Below, piece by piece: positions 1 to 8,295 of a stretch of DNA of 64,000 nt; position 1 is the first letter of the stretch; every line of letters begins with the position of its first letter. The DNA is taken from the IMG/VR virus record IMGVR_UViG_3300032116_000004, positions 1 to 64,000 of that record. The stretch is one strand, 5' to 3'. The translations under genes were made by a program, and so were the position numbers. The notes under the pieces are model-generated. The model searched no databases, was not told the DNA's origin, and was given only the letters and a program-made list of their open reading frames with translations. This DNA is from a virus.

Positions 1-53
1 CAGATACGGTTATTGTGGGACTGTTTGGAATATCTCAAAGTAAAGGAACTGGT

Positions 54-698
54 ATGATCATAGGAGTATGCGGATTCATAGGTTCAGGCAAAGATACCAT
101 CGCTGATTATCTTGTGAACATACATCAATTCCGTAGAGAAAGTTTCGCCAACACGCTGAAAGATGCCTGTGCGGCTGTGTTTGGCTGGGATCGCACCATG
201 CTGGAAGGGCGCACCAAACAGGCCCGAGAGTGGCGTGAACAAGTGGATGAGTGGTGGTCAAAGCGTCTTGGACAAGTGATCACACCACGTTGGGTGCTAC
301 AGTATTGGGGCACCGAAGTGTGCCGTCGGGCTTTCCATGACGATATCTGGATTGCCAGCCTTGAAAACAAACTGCGCACATCACAGGATGATGTGGTGAT
401 TTCTGACTGTCGTTTCCCTAATGAGATTAGTGCTATCCGGGCCCAGGGCGGCATAGTTATCCGTGTGGTCCGCGGGCCAGAGCCCGAATGGTATGCAGTG
501 GCCCAACAGGCCAATCTCGGCACAAATGGAGCATCTCAGATGCTAGGTAGCATAGGAATACATGCCAGTGAAACTGCCTGGGTGGGCACGGAATTCGATG
601 CAGTGATAGACAACAACGGCACCATGGACCAACTGTTCCAGCAGATCACCGATCTTCTTCGAGATCTCCGCGTCGCCAAGGCAAGTCCTCTCTCATGA
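54..698 (+). CDS. Deoxynucleoside monophosphate kinase (T4 gp1-like)
   Basis: Predicted to phosphorylate dNMPs to dNDPs, feeding the phage dNTP pool together with the ribonucleotide reductase at the other end of the window. A P-loop (GFIGSGKDT) lies at residues 7-15. Further on, the segments WVLQYWGTEVCRR and VVISDCRFPNE fit the dNMP kinase family of T4 gene 1. At 214 residues it is slightly shorter than T4 gp1 (about 240). The ATG at 54 is preferred over an upstream GTG at 15 because AAGGA sits just upstream and the P-loop then lies at the normal distance from the N-terminus. Its last 53 bases overlap the end of the opposing HNH-like gene. Confidence 0.88.
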   Translation: MIIGVCGFIGSGKDTIADYLVNIHQFRRESFANTLKDACAAVFGWDRTMLEGRTKQAREWREQVDEWWSKRLGQVITPRWVLQYWGTEVCRRAFHDDIWIASLENKLRTSQDDVVISDCRFPNEISAIRAQGGIVIRVVRGPEPEWYAVAQQANLGTNGASQMLGSIGIHASETAWVGTEFDAVIDNNGTMDQLFQQITDLLRDLRVAKASPLS

Positions 699-993
699 TC
701 TCGGCTGTGCAATTAAGGCACACGCTACGGAGATTACGCAGTTCAGAGTTGTTGAGATTACCATCTACATGATATACTAGAGTCTGAGACTGGACTTTGG
801 CGCGGAATCCACAGCGGTCACAGATCATTTTTTTCTTGTATCCTGCCTGTTTCCATCTGGGTTCTGTTGGTTTTTGCCGACGATCTTTCCTGATGCAGTT
901 GTCGCAACGACTACGATAGTAGATCTTATCGCCACGATAGCAATTCACGGCAGATGGTCGTTTGTTGCAGGCTTTGCACAGGGGTCTTGACAT
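646..993 (-). CDS. Small Cys-rich HNH-type endonuclease-like protein
   Basis: A 115-residue protein with CxxC pairs at C6/C9, C30/C33, C58/C61 and C92/C95, and an HVDGNLNN segment from H75. This H-x-D-x-N-x-x-N pattern between two CxxC pairs resembles phage HNH homing-type endonucleases with a zinc-stabilised core. It lies alone on the minus strand between dNMP kinase and the tail sheath gene, as free-standing endonuclease genes often do. A TTAAATA box ends five bases before its ATG and no Shine-Dalgarno is visible, so the message may be leaderless. A non-catalytic zinc-ribbon protein is the alternative. Confidence 0.72.
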   Translation of the reverse strand: MSRPLCKACNKRPSAVNCYRGDKIYYRSRCDNCIRKDRRQKPTEPRWKQAGYKKKMICDRCGFRAKVQSQTLVYHVDGNLNNSELRNLRSVCLNCTAEIMREDLPWRRGDLEEDR

Positions 994-998
994 GCAGA

Positions 999-1005
999 TA
1001 TTTAA
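999..1005 (-). promoter_or_regulatory. Late-promoter-like TTAAATA box, minus strand
   Basis: TTAAATA on the minus strand ends five bases before the ATG at 993. With the T4 late spacing (box at -13 to -6) transcription would start on the start codon itself. Inference from motif and position only. Confidence 0.5.
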
Positions 1006-1055
1006 GCAAAACCTTAGGTAAGGGCAAGGTTAGATGGTGGTTTTGGTGTGTGCCG

Positions 1056-1062
1056 CTAAATA
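1056..1062 (+). promoter_or_regulatory. Late-promoter-like CTAAATA box before tail sheath gene
   Basis: CTAAATA lies 28 bases upstream of the sheath ATG, followed by an AAAGGA ribosome binding site (about 1077-1082). This is the leadered class of late promoter in this genome. Confidence 0.6.
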
Positions 1063-1090
1063 TCAATAGCACTTTTAAAGGAACAGACAC

Positions 1091-4000
1091 ATGGCACTAC
1101 TTAGCCCAGGCGTAGAAGTTACGATCATAGATGAATCCAACTATCTACCAGCTCCTACAAATTCAGTACCATTTATCTTGATAGCCACAGCGCAAAACAA
1201 GATCAGTGGTAGCGGTGTTGGCGTGGCTGCCGGCACCACAGAGGTCAACGCAAATCGAGTTTATTTAATCTCTAGCCAAAGAGATTTGGTCAACACATTT
1301 GGTAACCCATTCTTCTACAAAACCACAGCAGGCACACCAATCAATGGTTATGAACTTAACGAATACGGTCTGCTCGCAGCCTATTCTGTTCTAGGCATTT
1401 CCAATCGTGCATACGTCCAGCGTGCCAACATTGACTTGAGCGAACTCACAGCCAGTTTGACACGCCCCACAGGTGCACCCAACAACGGTGACTATTGGTT
1501 AGATACATCGGCCACTGTCTGGGGTATTTCTGAGTGGAGTTTCACTACCAACACATTTACCAACAAGACACCCATAGTGATCACATCAGCAGATGACTTG
1601 ATAGATCCATTGGACACTACCACTGCTCCTTTGGACAGCATCGGTAACATCGGTGACTATGCTGTGGTAGCCGTGAATGCCAACAACTATACCTATTTCA
1701 AATCTCCAGGTAACACTGTCAGTGATCCAGTGGTTGCTGCCAATACCTGGGTGTTAGTGGGGTCAGATGATTGGAAAAACTCATGGCCCTCAGTGATAGG
1801 AACCCAAACCAATCCCACATTGACCAATGCACAAAGCATTTACCTCAATGATCAGTTGGTTACTATCGCTGGAACCACGGTCACTGCCATGGCCTCGGCA
1901 ATCAATGCAGCCAACGTTCCTGGCATCAGTGCCAAGAATGTCAGTGGCAAGTTGGAAATCTACATCGATTCCAACGGATCCAATGATGGATCCACTGATG
2001 ATGGCAACGGTATCCTTGACATAGCCAACGGCACAGGAACTCTGTTGACCGATCTAGGAATCACACCACGCATCTACTATGCACCTGTGCTACAACAGAG
2101 TCCAAACTACACAGTTCCACGCTGGAGGACCACTGACACTGAGCCACATCCAACTGGTTCGGTATGGAACAAGACCAATACAGTAAACCAAGGTGCGGAT
2201 CTCGCAGTGAAGAAATATGATTCCACATTGGGACTGTTTGTGCAACAGAGTTGTCCACTTTATGCCAACGATCAGAGCGCAAACAAGGCTCTAGATCCGG
2301 CTGGTGGTGGTCGCAACATCACAGCAGGTTCGACCTATGCTCAATATGATGTGGACGAAGACTTCACATTCACTATCAAGATCCTTGAGCGTCTGGCCAG
2401 CGGTAACACAATCATCATTGGTGACGACACATCACCAACATTTGTCAACGGCGAACAGTTCACTATCTCCTGGAGCGTGAAAAACAGTGATACACTGACC
2501 ACCGCGGTCACAGCCACGCTGGGCGGAACCACAGCGGCAGATTTTGTCACAGCATTTTTGGCCGCTATACCATCCGGTGCTCCAGTCACAGCAGGCGTGA
2601 CATCAGATGGCGCCATCCAGATACAGCACACCCAAGGTGGTAGCATCGTGCTTGAAGACACATCCGGCACACCCGTGGCAGATGCAGGTATCAATACATC
2701 AGTCACTGGAGTGCGAGCAGGTGTGAGCAATCAGTTGATCCTATCTAACTGGGTAGGTGCACCCACATTCACATACACTGCCAGCGACGTGGCACCTAGC
2801 CAAGATCCTGCTGATGGACGCTTGTGGTATTATTCTGCCACAGATCAAGTTGACATCATGATCAATAGTGGCAATGCCTGGGTTGGATATCGCACACTCA
2901 GCAATGATGTGCGCGGTTACAATTTGACACAGACAGATCCCGCTGGACCAATCATTTCTGTCACAGCACCCACTGTGCAAAGTGACGATACTCCACTGGT
3001 CTATGGTGATCTCTGGATCGACACCAGCGATCTTGAACTGTATCCAGTGATCAAGCGTTGGCAATCAGTAGACGGTGCAGATCAATGGGTATTGATCGAC
3101 AACACCGACCAGACCACCGAAAATGGTGTGCTGTTCGCTGACTTCCGTTGGGCTACCAACGGTGACACAGATCCTATCACTGCTCCAATTCCAACCATAA
3201 CCAGTTTGCTGGCCAGCTCGTATCTGGATCCAGATGCACCTGAGTATACATTGTATCCTGCAGGCATGTTGGCATTCAACCTGCGTCGTTCAGGATTCAA
3301 CGTCAAGAGCTTCCAGGTAGATTACTTCAATGCCACTGACTATCCTGATTTCACAGGCACAGTCACTGATGCATGGGTCACTGCCAGCGGATTGAAAAAC
3401 GATGGATCACCTTACATGGGTCGCAAAGCAGTGCGGAACATGGTGGTGCAGGCCATGAAATCATCGATAGATGGCAATCAAGATCTGCGCGAAGAACAAC
3501 GCCAGTTCAATTTGATCGCCACACCCAACTATCCAGAATTGATAGTGAATATGATAGCACTCAACAATGAGCGCAACAACACAGCGTTTGTAGTTGGTGA
3601 CACACCAATGCGCTTGCCTGACACAGCCGACGCTATCACTGCATGGGCGACCAATGCTGGTGGTGCTGGTTTAGACGGAGAAGATGGACTGGTCACAGCT
3701 GATGCGTATCTTGGCACGTTCTATCCATCATGCCAAACCACAGATTTGACTGGTGGCACAGTGGTGCAACCGCCCAGCCATATGATGTTGCGCACTATCC
3801 TGCGTAGCGACGAAGTTTCGTTCCCATGGTTGGCACCTGCCGGCACACGCCGCGGTGTGGTTGACAATGCGTTTTCGTTGGGATATGTCAATGCCCAGAC
3901 CGGACAGTTTATCTCAACAGCGATCCGTCAAAGCATACGTGATACCTTGTATGAAAACAAGATCAACCCGATCACGTTCATACCTGGCACGGGCATAACC

Positions 4001-4384
4001 AACTACGGTAACAAGACCGAAGCTGCAACACCGTCGGCACTGGATCGTATCAATGTGGCACGTTTGATTGCATTCTTGCGTGGACGCCTTGAAACCATTG
4101 GCAAGAGCTTTGTGTTTGAACCCAATGATCAGATCACTCGTGATGAGATATCCAATGCTATCTCTAACTTGTTGAACGATCTTGTGGCCAAGCGTGGTGT
4201 TTACGACTACCTGGTTGTGTGTGATGAATCAAACAACACACCGGCTCGTATCGATCGCAACGAACTCTATGTTGACATCGCAATCGAGCCTGTGAAAGCA
4301 GTTGAATTCATCTACATACCGGTTCGTATCAAGAACACAGGTGAGATTGCCGCAGGCGATGTTGCTACCGCAAGCACCGTCTAA
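1091..4384 (+). CDS. Contractile tail sheath protein (gp18)
   Basis: Forms the contractile sheath around the tail tube. The N-terminus (MALLSPGVEVTIID) and the C-terminal 350 residues, including the stretch around FPWLAPAGTRRGVVDNA, FLRGRLE and the final IYIPVRIKNTGEIA, are typical of T4-like sheaths. At 1097 residues it is far longer than T4 gp18 (659). The extra length lies between about residues 120 and 700, where four G-x-x-W modules recur near residues 130, 355, 570 and 640. These are probably surface insertions on the sheath. It is followed by a strong terminator. Confidence 0.95.
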   Translation: MALLSPGVEVTIIDESNYLPAPTNSVPFILIATAQNKISGSGVGVAAGTTEVNANRVYLISSQRDLVNTFGNPFFYKTTAGTPINGYELNEYGLLAAYSVLGISNRAYVQRANIDLSELTASLTRPTGAPNNGDYWLDTSATVWGISEWSFTTNTFTNKTPIVITSADDLIDPLDTTTAPLDSIGNIGDYAVVAVNANNYTYFKSPGNTVSDPVVAANTWVLVGSDDWKNSWPSVIGTQTNPTLTNAQSIYLNDQLVTIAGTTVTAMASAINAANVPGISAKNVSGKLEIYIDSNGSNDGSTDDGNGILDIANGTGTLLTDLGITPRIYYAPVLQQSPNYTVPRWRTTDTEPHPTGSVWNKTNTVNQGADLAVKKYDSTLGLFVQQSCPLYANDQSANKALDPAGGGRNITAGSTYAQYDVDEDFTFTIKILERLASGNTIIIGDDTSPTFVNGEQFTISWSVKNSDTLTTAVTATLGGTTAADFVTAFLAAIPSGAPVTAGVTSDGAIQIQHTQGGSIVLEDTSGTPVADAGINTSVTGVRAGVSNQLILSNWVGAPTFTYTASDVAPSQDPADGRLWYYSATDQVDIMINSGNAWVGYRTLSNDVRGYNLTQTDPAGPIISVTAPTVQSDDTPLVYGDLWIDTSDLELYPVIKRWQSVDGADQWVLIDNTDQTTENGVLFADFRWATNGDTDPITAPIPTITSLLASSYLDPDAPEYTLYPAGMLAFNLRRSGFNVKSFQVDYFNATDYPDFTGTVTDAWVTASGLKNDGSPYMGRKAVRNMVVQAMKSSIDGNQDLREEQRQFNLIATPNYPELIVNMIALNNERNNTAFVVGDTPMRLPDTADAITAWATNAGGAGLDGEDGLVTADAYLGTFYPSCQTTDLTGGTVVQPPSHMMLRTILRSDEVSFPWLAPAGTRRGVVDNAFSLGYVNAQTGQFISTAIRQSIRDTLYENKINPITFIPGTGITNYGNKTEAATPSALDRINVARLIAFLRGRLETIGKSFVFEPNDQITRDEISNAISNLLNDLVAKRGVYDYLVVCDESNNTPARIDRNELYVDIAIEPVKAVEFIYIPVRIKNTGEIAAGDVATASTV

Positions 4385-4401
4385 CGGTATCGCTAGTGCA
4401 G

Positions 4402-4430
4402 AAAAATGGGGCTTTGGCCCCATTTTTTTT
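4402..4430 (+). terminator. Rho-independent terminator after tail sheath
   Basis: Perfect 11-bp stem (4402-4412 with 4417-4427), TTTG loop, with the T run reaching 4430. It would separate sheath transcripts from the tube gene, which has its own late box. Confidence 0.93.
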
Positions 4431-4442
4431 GATCTCATCTCA

Positions 4443-4450
4443 GATAAATA
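4443..4450 (+). promoter_or_regulatory. Late-promoter-like GATAAATA box before tail tube gene
   Basis: GATAAATA directly after the sheath terminator, 27 bases before the tube ATG, with AAGGATTCAGGAG as ribosome binding region. Confidence 0.62.
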
Positions 4451-4477
4451 ATTGCAATAAGGATTCAGGAGACCAGT

Positions 4478-5095
4478 ATGTCTATCGCATCATTGAACAG
4501 AATGACAGTGCCGTTGGCAAGTGATCAGTCAAGCCCAACCCAGGGTTTGCTGATGCCCAAACTCAAGTATCGCTTCAGAGTGGTGTTTGAGAATCTTGGC
4601 GTAAGCACACCAAGAACTGAACTCACCAAACAGGTGATCAGTTTCACACGCCCTACAATCAACTTTCCAGAGATTGAAGTGCCGGTATATAACAGCACCA
4701 TCTATCTCGCAGGCAAATACAATTGGGAAGCTGTCACATGTGAATTGCGTGACGATGCCGGTGGCAACGTTTCTAAACTGGTTGGCGAACAACTGCAGAA
4801 GCAGTTGGATTTCGTAGAGCAGGCTTCAGCCGCTTCAGGTATCGACTACAAATTCACCACACGCTGTGAAATACTGGACGGTGGTAATGGTGCGTTTGCG
4901 CCCAACGTGCTTGAAACTTGGGAACTGTATGGTTGCTACTTGAGCACAGTGAACTACAACGATTTGAACTACGGTGAGAGTGCCGCAGTCACAGTTTCCA
5001 TGACCTTGCGTTATGACAATGCCATCCAGACACCGATTGGTTCTGGTGTTGGTGCCACAGTAGGTAGAACACTGGGCGACGTAGTAACCGGCTAA
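4478..5095 (+). CDS. Tail tube protein (gp19)
   Basis: Major tail tube subunit through which DNA is ejected. The 205-residue length, the position immediately after the sheath, and the segments KYRFRVVFENLG, INFPEIEVPVYNSTIYLAGKYNWE and ETWELYGCYLSTVNYNDLNYG match the gp19 family of T4-like phages (T4 gp19 is 163 residues). It is flanked by its own terminator-promoter pair upstream and is separated by only six bases from the second tube-like gene. Confidence 0.92.
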   Translation: MSIASLNRMTVPLASDQSSPTQGLLMPKLKYRFRVVFENLGVSTPRTELTKQVISFTRPTINFPEIEVPVYNSTIYLAGKYNWEAVTCELRDDAGGNVSKLVGEQLQKQLDFVEQASAASGIDYKFTTRCEILDGGNGAFAPNVLETWELYGCYLSTVNYNDLNYGESAAVTVSMTLRYDNAIQTPIGSGVGATVGRTLGDVVTG

Positions 5096-5101
5096 TCAAT
5101 C

Positions 5102-6370
5102 ATGGCCTTTGGAGCGGACTTCCTCAAGGGGTTCTTTGGAAGCGACTATCTAAAGGACTACACACACGCCAGCAAGACTTTCCGTGCCAACGGATATGAG
5201 CTGGCGCCTCGTTTTAAATATCTCTTCCATGTCTACTTTAATCTCAACACCATTGAAATCCCCAAGTTGGCCGAAGTGTTCAATCGCCAGGAACGAGACA
5301 ACATTGGACTATTGGTAAAAACAGCACAACTTCCCAACTACAACATCGAAGTTGACACAATGAATCAATACAATCGCAAGCGATTGGTCCAGAAGCGCAT
5401 AGACTACAACCCTTGCCAAATCGTGTTCCACGATGATGGCAGCGATCTGGTGCGGAGCCTGTGGTATAACTATTTCGCATACTACTACAAAGATCCTACC
5501 CAACAATATTGGGGTGTGCCCGTCACACAAGGCAGCGCCGGCCAGAGCGGCAACGGCGGTGATCCCAAACTCAGTTACAACGGTCGAGACATCTACAACG
5601 ATCAACGCACTGTGAACGACTGGGGTTATGTTGGTGAGTCCTACAGTGATGGTGTGTCGGCACCCAATGGCAAACCACCATTCTTCCGCGACATCACCAT
5701 ATATGGCATGAGCCAGCATGATTTCTGCGCCTATGTTTTGATCAACCCCATGATCACCGATTTCCGGCATGACACCTATGATTACAGCCAAAACACCGGC
5801 ACCATGGAACATCAGATGACCTTGCGTTACGAGACAGTGAAATACTATCAAGGCAAGATCGATACTTCTCGGCCCAGTGCCAACATCAAAGGATTTGCCG
5901 ATCCATCACGCTACGACACAGTGCGCAGTCCTCTGGATCGGTTGGGCAACAACGCGACCATATTGGGACAGGGTGGTTTAGTAGACACAGTGGGAGGCAT
6001 AGTGAACGATCTACAGTCGGGTTCTGTATTGGGCATCATTGGTGCCGTGCAAAAAGCCGGCACTGCCTATCAGACTTTCAAAGGCAAAAATCTCCAGAGC
6101 ATAGTGCGCAATGAAGCCAATGCCGTGGTGCAGGATGTGATCCGAGGGCAGTTACCAGGCGCTGTGAGACAAACAGCCAACGCCGCCGACGGATTTTTCT
6201 TCCCCAAAGTTCCGGTGCAACAGAATTCCACTACCACTGATCCGGCTTCGCCGAGAACAGCCGAACCTACTCTGTCAGGACCTACTACCCAGGCAGTGCC
6301 TACAGAATTCACACGCACTGGTAGGACCATACAGCCTGTAAATCAACAAGTAAATAACAACATACGATGA
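5102..6370 (+). CDS. Second tail-tube-like protein (gp19 paralogue, possibly tube initiator)
   Basis: A 422-residue structural protein. Residues 1-270 look like an expanded gp19 fold: RFKYLFHVYFNL, LVKTAQLPNYNIEVDTMNQYNRK and MTLRYETVKYYQG parallel segments of the true tube protein. The last 150 residues are low-complexity and rich in Gln, Thr and Asn. T4 has tube-like baseplate proteins gp48 and gp54 that start tube assembly, so an initiator or tube-completion role is reasonable but inferred. The gene follows gp19 by six bases and overlaps the next gene by four. Confidence 0.72.
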   Translation: MAFGADFLKGFFGSDYLKDYTHASKTFRANGYELAPRFKYLFHVYFNLNTIEIPKLAEVFNRQERDNIGLLVKTAQLPNYNIEVDTMNQYNRKRLVQKRIDYNPCQIVFHDDGSDLVRSLWYNYFAYYYKDPTQQYWGVPVTQGSAGQSGNGGDPKLSYNGRDIYNDQRTVNDWGYVGESYSDGVSAPNGKPPFFRDITIYGMSQHDFCAYVLINPMITDFRHDTYDYSQNTGTMEHQMTLRYETVKYYQGKIDTSRPSANIKGFADPSRYDTVRSPLDRLGNNATILGQGGLVDTVGGIVNDLQSGSVLGIIGAVQKAGTAYQTFKGKNLQSIVRNEANAVVQDVIRGQLPGAVRQTANAADGFFFPKVPVQQNSTTTDPASPRTAEPTLSGPTTQAVPTEFTRTGRTIQPVNQQVNNNIR

Positions 6371-6726
6371 GCACAGTAAACTATACCGATCCAAGACTTG
6401 ACATGACTGTCAGGGTGTTTGATAATTTTTACGAATTTGCCGTAGAAGTTCCTGTGGATCAATACGATGCGGTCTACAGTTATTTTGCTAGGATTTTCAA
6501 AGACAAGACCGCAGCCAAAAATTTTACAGTGAGTCTGTTCCAGGTAGCAGATTACAGTAGACGTCCTGTGCTGGAATTGCTCCAAGAAATACAAGGACAA
6601 GACCAGTTACAATTGACATCTACCTTGTGTTACTATCTCAACAACCAAAGAAGCAACGCCACGCTGTTGGGTGTGAATGCCGTGGTGCAACCTAACTTCT
6701 ATGCGGCCCGCAATGTGTTACCATGA
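6367..6726 (+). CDS. Conserved T4-like virion-associated protein, function unknown
   Basis: A 119-residue protein of a type found between tube and head-completion genes in aquatic T4-like phages. No catalytic motif is visible. The N-terminal FDNFYEFAVEVPVDQYDAVYSYF segment (about residues 18-40) is aromatic-rich and probably helical. It overlaps the tube-like gene and the gp4 gene by four bases each, so translational coupling to tail and head completion genes is likely. Function is unassigned. Confidence 0.6.
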   Translation: MSTVNYTDPRLDMTVRVFDNFYEFAVEVPVDQYDAVYSYFARIFKDKTAAKNFTVSLFQVADYSRRPVLELLQEIQGQDQLQLTSTLCYYLNNQRSNATLLGVNAVVQPNFYAARNVLP

Positions 6727-7157
6727 GCCGCAACTATGCACAGGGATTTTTTGAAGTCCGCAATCCCAACAAATATCTAGGCAAAGGCCGACCCAAATAT
6801 CGTTCGGGTTGGGAACATGCTTTCATGCGTTTCTGTGACAACAACGATTCCATAGTGGGATGGGCCAGCGAGAGCATTGCTATCCCATATCGCAATCCGC
6901 TCACAGGCAAAATGACCAACTATATTCCTGATTTCTTGGTGCAATATCGCACCCGAGACAGCAGAGTGATCACTGAACTGATCGAAATCAAGCCCAAAAA
7001 GCAAAGCATCCTGGAAAGCAAGGCCAGTGCCCGTGACCGTGCCATAGTGGCAGTGAACTACGCCAAATGGGATGCCGCTTCGAAGTGGTGCCGCCGCCAA
7101 GGCATCCAGTTCCGGGTGATAACCGAAGACGACATCTTCCGCAACGGTAAAAAATAA
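6723..7157 (+). CDS. Head completion protein / nuclease-like (gp4)
   Basis: Equivalent of T4 gp4 (also called gp50), needed to finish DNA-filled heads before tail joining. Recognisable features are YRSGWEHAFMRFCD (about residues 27-40), the YIPDFLVQY segment and ELIEIKPKKQ. The D...E-x-K arrangement resembles TnsA-like restriction-endonuclease folds. The length of 144 residues fits the family. It overlaps the preceding gene by four bases and is followed 14 bases later by the small terminase. Confidence 0.88.
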   Translation: MSRNYAQGFFEVRNPNKYLGKGRPKYRSGWEHAFMRFCDNNDSIVGWASESIAIPYRNPLTGKMTNYIPDFLVQYRTRDSRVITELIEIKPKKQSILESKASARDRAIVAVNYAKWDAASKWCRRQGIQFRVITEDDIFRNGKK

Positions 7158-7160
7158 GCG

Positions 7161-7167
7161 GTAAATA
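7161..7167 (+). promoter_or_regulatory. Late-like GTAAATA box in a short palindrome, before gp16
   Basis: GTAAATA lies inside the palindrome CGGTAAATACCG (7159-7170) and ends four bases before the gp16 ATG at 7172. No ribosome binding site is visible, so it either starts a leaderless message or the palindrome acts in another way. Confidence 0.45.
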
Positions 7168-7171
7168 CCGC

Positions 7172-7654
7172 ATGACGAGAAAATTAGAAGAACTGTTTGA
7201 TCTGCCTCGCAAAGAGGATGAATCCATAGACGATCAAACTCCCTCTGAACCTGCCCTGCCTGTATTGCCCGAAACTCTGGCCACTCTTGACAAGATCGAG
7301 CAAGCATTGCCCGCTGTGCGAGGCCTGGAAGCATCAGACGAAGAAATGGACGAATTGGCCGGCAAGGCACGAGAAAGTTTTGACGATCTCATGGATCTGG
7401 GCATGCAGGTAGACAGCCGCTATGCATCAGAGATATTTTCCGTGGCCAGCACCATGCTGGGTCACGCTATCACGGCCAAAACAGCCAAGATGAACAAAAA
7501 ACTCAAGATGATACAGTTACAGATGCAGAAAGCCAAACTGGATCGCGAGTCCAACGACGGAGACATACCCGTCACAGGCACAGGGCATGTGCTGGATCGC
7601 AACGAAATGCTGGAACGCCTTGTGCGCCGCGAACAACCAAAGAAGCCAGAATAG
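7172..7654 (+). CDS. Terminase small subunit (gp16)
   Basis: DNA-recognition and regulatory subunit of the packaging motor. At 160 residues it matches T4 gp16 (164) in length and layout: an acidic, proline-rich N-terminus, then a helical centre with SRYASEIFSVASTMLGHAI (about residues 82-100) and a lysine-rich coiled segment MNKKLKMIQLQMQKAKLD. Unlike T4, its partner gp17 is not the next gene but begins about 7.3 kb downstream. Confidence 0.85.
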   Translation: MTRKLEELFDLPRKEDESIDDQTPSEPALPVLPETLATLDKIEQALPAVRGLEASDEEMDELAGKARESFDDLMDLGMQVDSRYASEIFSVASTMLGHAITAKTAKMNKKLKMIQLQMQKAKLDRESNDGDIPVTGTGHVLDRNEMLERLVRREQPKKPE

Positions 7655-7655
7655 G

Positions 7656-7662
7656 CTAAATA
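7656..7662 (+). promoter_or_regulatory. Late-promoter-like CTAAATA box
   Basis: CTAAATA 17 bases before the ATG at 7680, with a GGGGAT stretch as a possible weak ribosome binding site. Confidence 0.55.
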
Positions 7663-7679
7663 TGATATAGGGGATTGAT

Positions 7680-8285
7680 ATGAAAACTTTTGCAGAATAC
7701 CTAACAGAATCAAAACACACGTATGATTATCGCATCAAGATAGCAGGAGACATGCCTGAGGGCTTTATGCCCGCATTCAAAGACAAGCTCAAGCAGTTTG
7801 ATGTAGTGTCAATGAGCGACGTGAAAAAAACACCTGTGCAGAAACAGCTCAAAGATTTCCCACAGTGCAACAATGAATCAATGACTTTCTTTGATGTTAC
7901 TTTCAACTATCCTGCAACACCTCCCCAAATCACCCAGATAGCTGAATTGCTGAAACTCAATCCCAACAACATTCTAATGCAAGACAAGAAATATGCAGAC
8001 AGCATGGATGAAGAGCGTGCCAAGCAAGATGTAGAAAACAAAAACGTCTTGACCGATACAGATTTTCCTGCGCCTGACAAACAGCAACGAGATCTCAAGA
8101 AAGATTACTCAGCCGCTCCCAAAGAACATCAGGTAGTGGTCAAGAACGCATACAAGAGCGATTTCACTGTGGCTGGTGGCAAGACACCGCCTGCTGTGAC
8201 TTCCAATGATTTCCCCATGGGAGACGTCAGCCCCGTGGGGACGAAACAAAACAAGATACCGGCTGTCCACAGCTCTGCCAGATAA
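7680..8285 (+). CDS. Probable internal head protein with capsid-targeting-like leader
   Basis: A 201-residue protein starting MKTFAEYLTES. The L8-T9-E10|S11 sequence fits the [LI]-x-E cleavage rule of T4-type prohead proteases, so the first ten residues may be a removable capsid-targeting leader. Residues 15-100 look like a small folded domain; the rest is charged and proline-rich. The leader is nearly identical to that of the gene at 9936. Role as a head-internal or core protein is inferred. Confidence 0.65.
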   Translation: MKTFAEYLTESKHTYDYRIKIAGDMPEGFMPAFKDKLKQFDVVSMSDVKKTPVQKQLKDFPQCNNESMTFFDVTFNYPATPPQITQIAELLKLNPNNILMQDKKYADSMDEERAKQDVENKNVLTDTDFPAPDKQQRDLKKDYSAAPKEHQVVVKNAYKSDFTVAGGKTPPAVTSNDFPMGDVSPVGTKQNKIPAVHSSAR

Positions 8286-8295
8286 GGAAAACAAA

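Noticed and set aside
5309-5851. Minus-strand open frame opposite the second tube-like gene
   Set aside because: Opposite conserved structural coding sequence, Val/Ile/His-rich shadow, no start signals.
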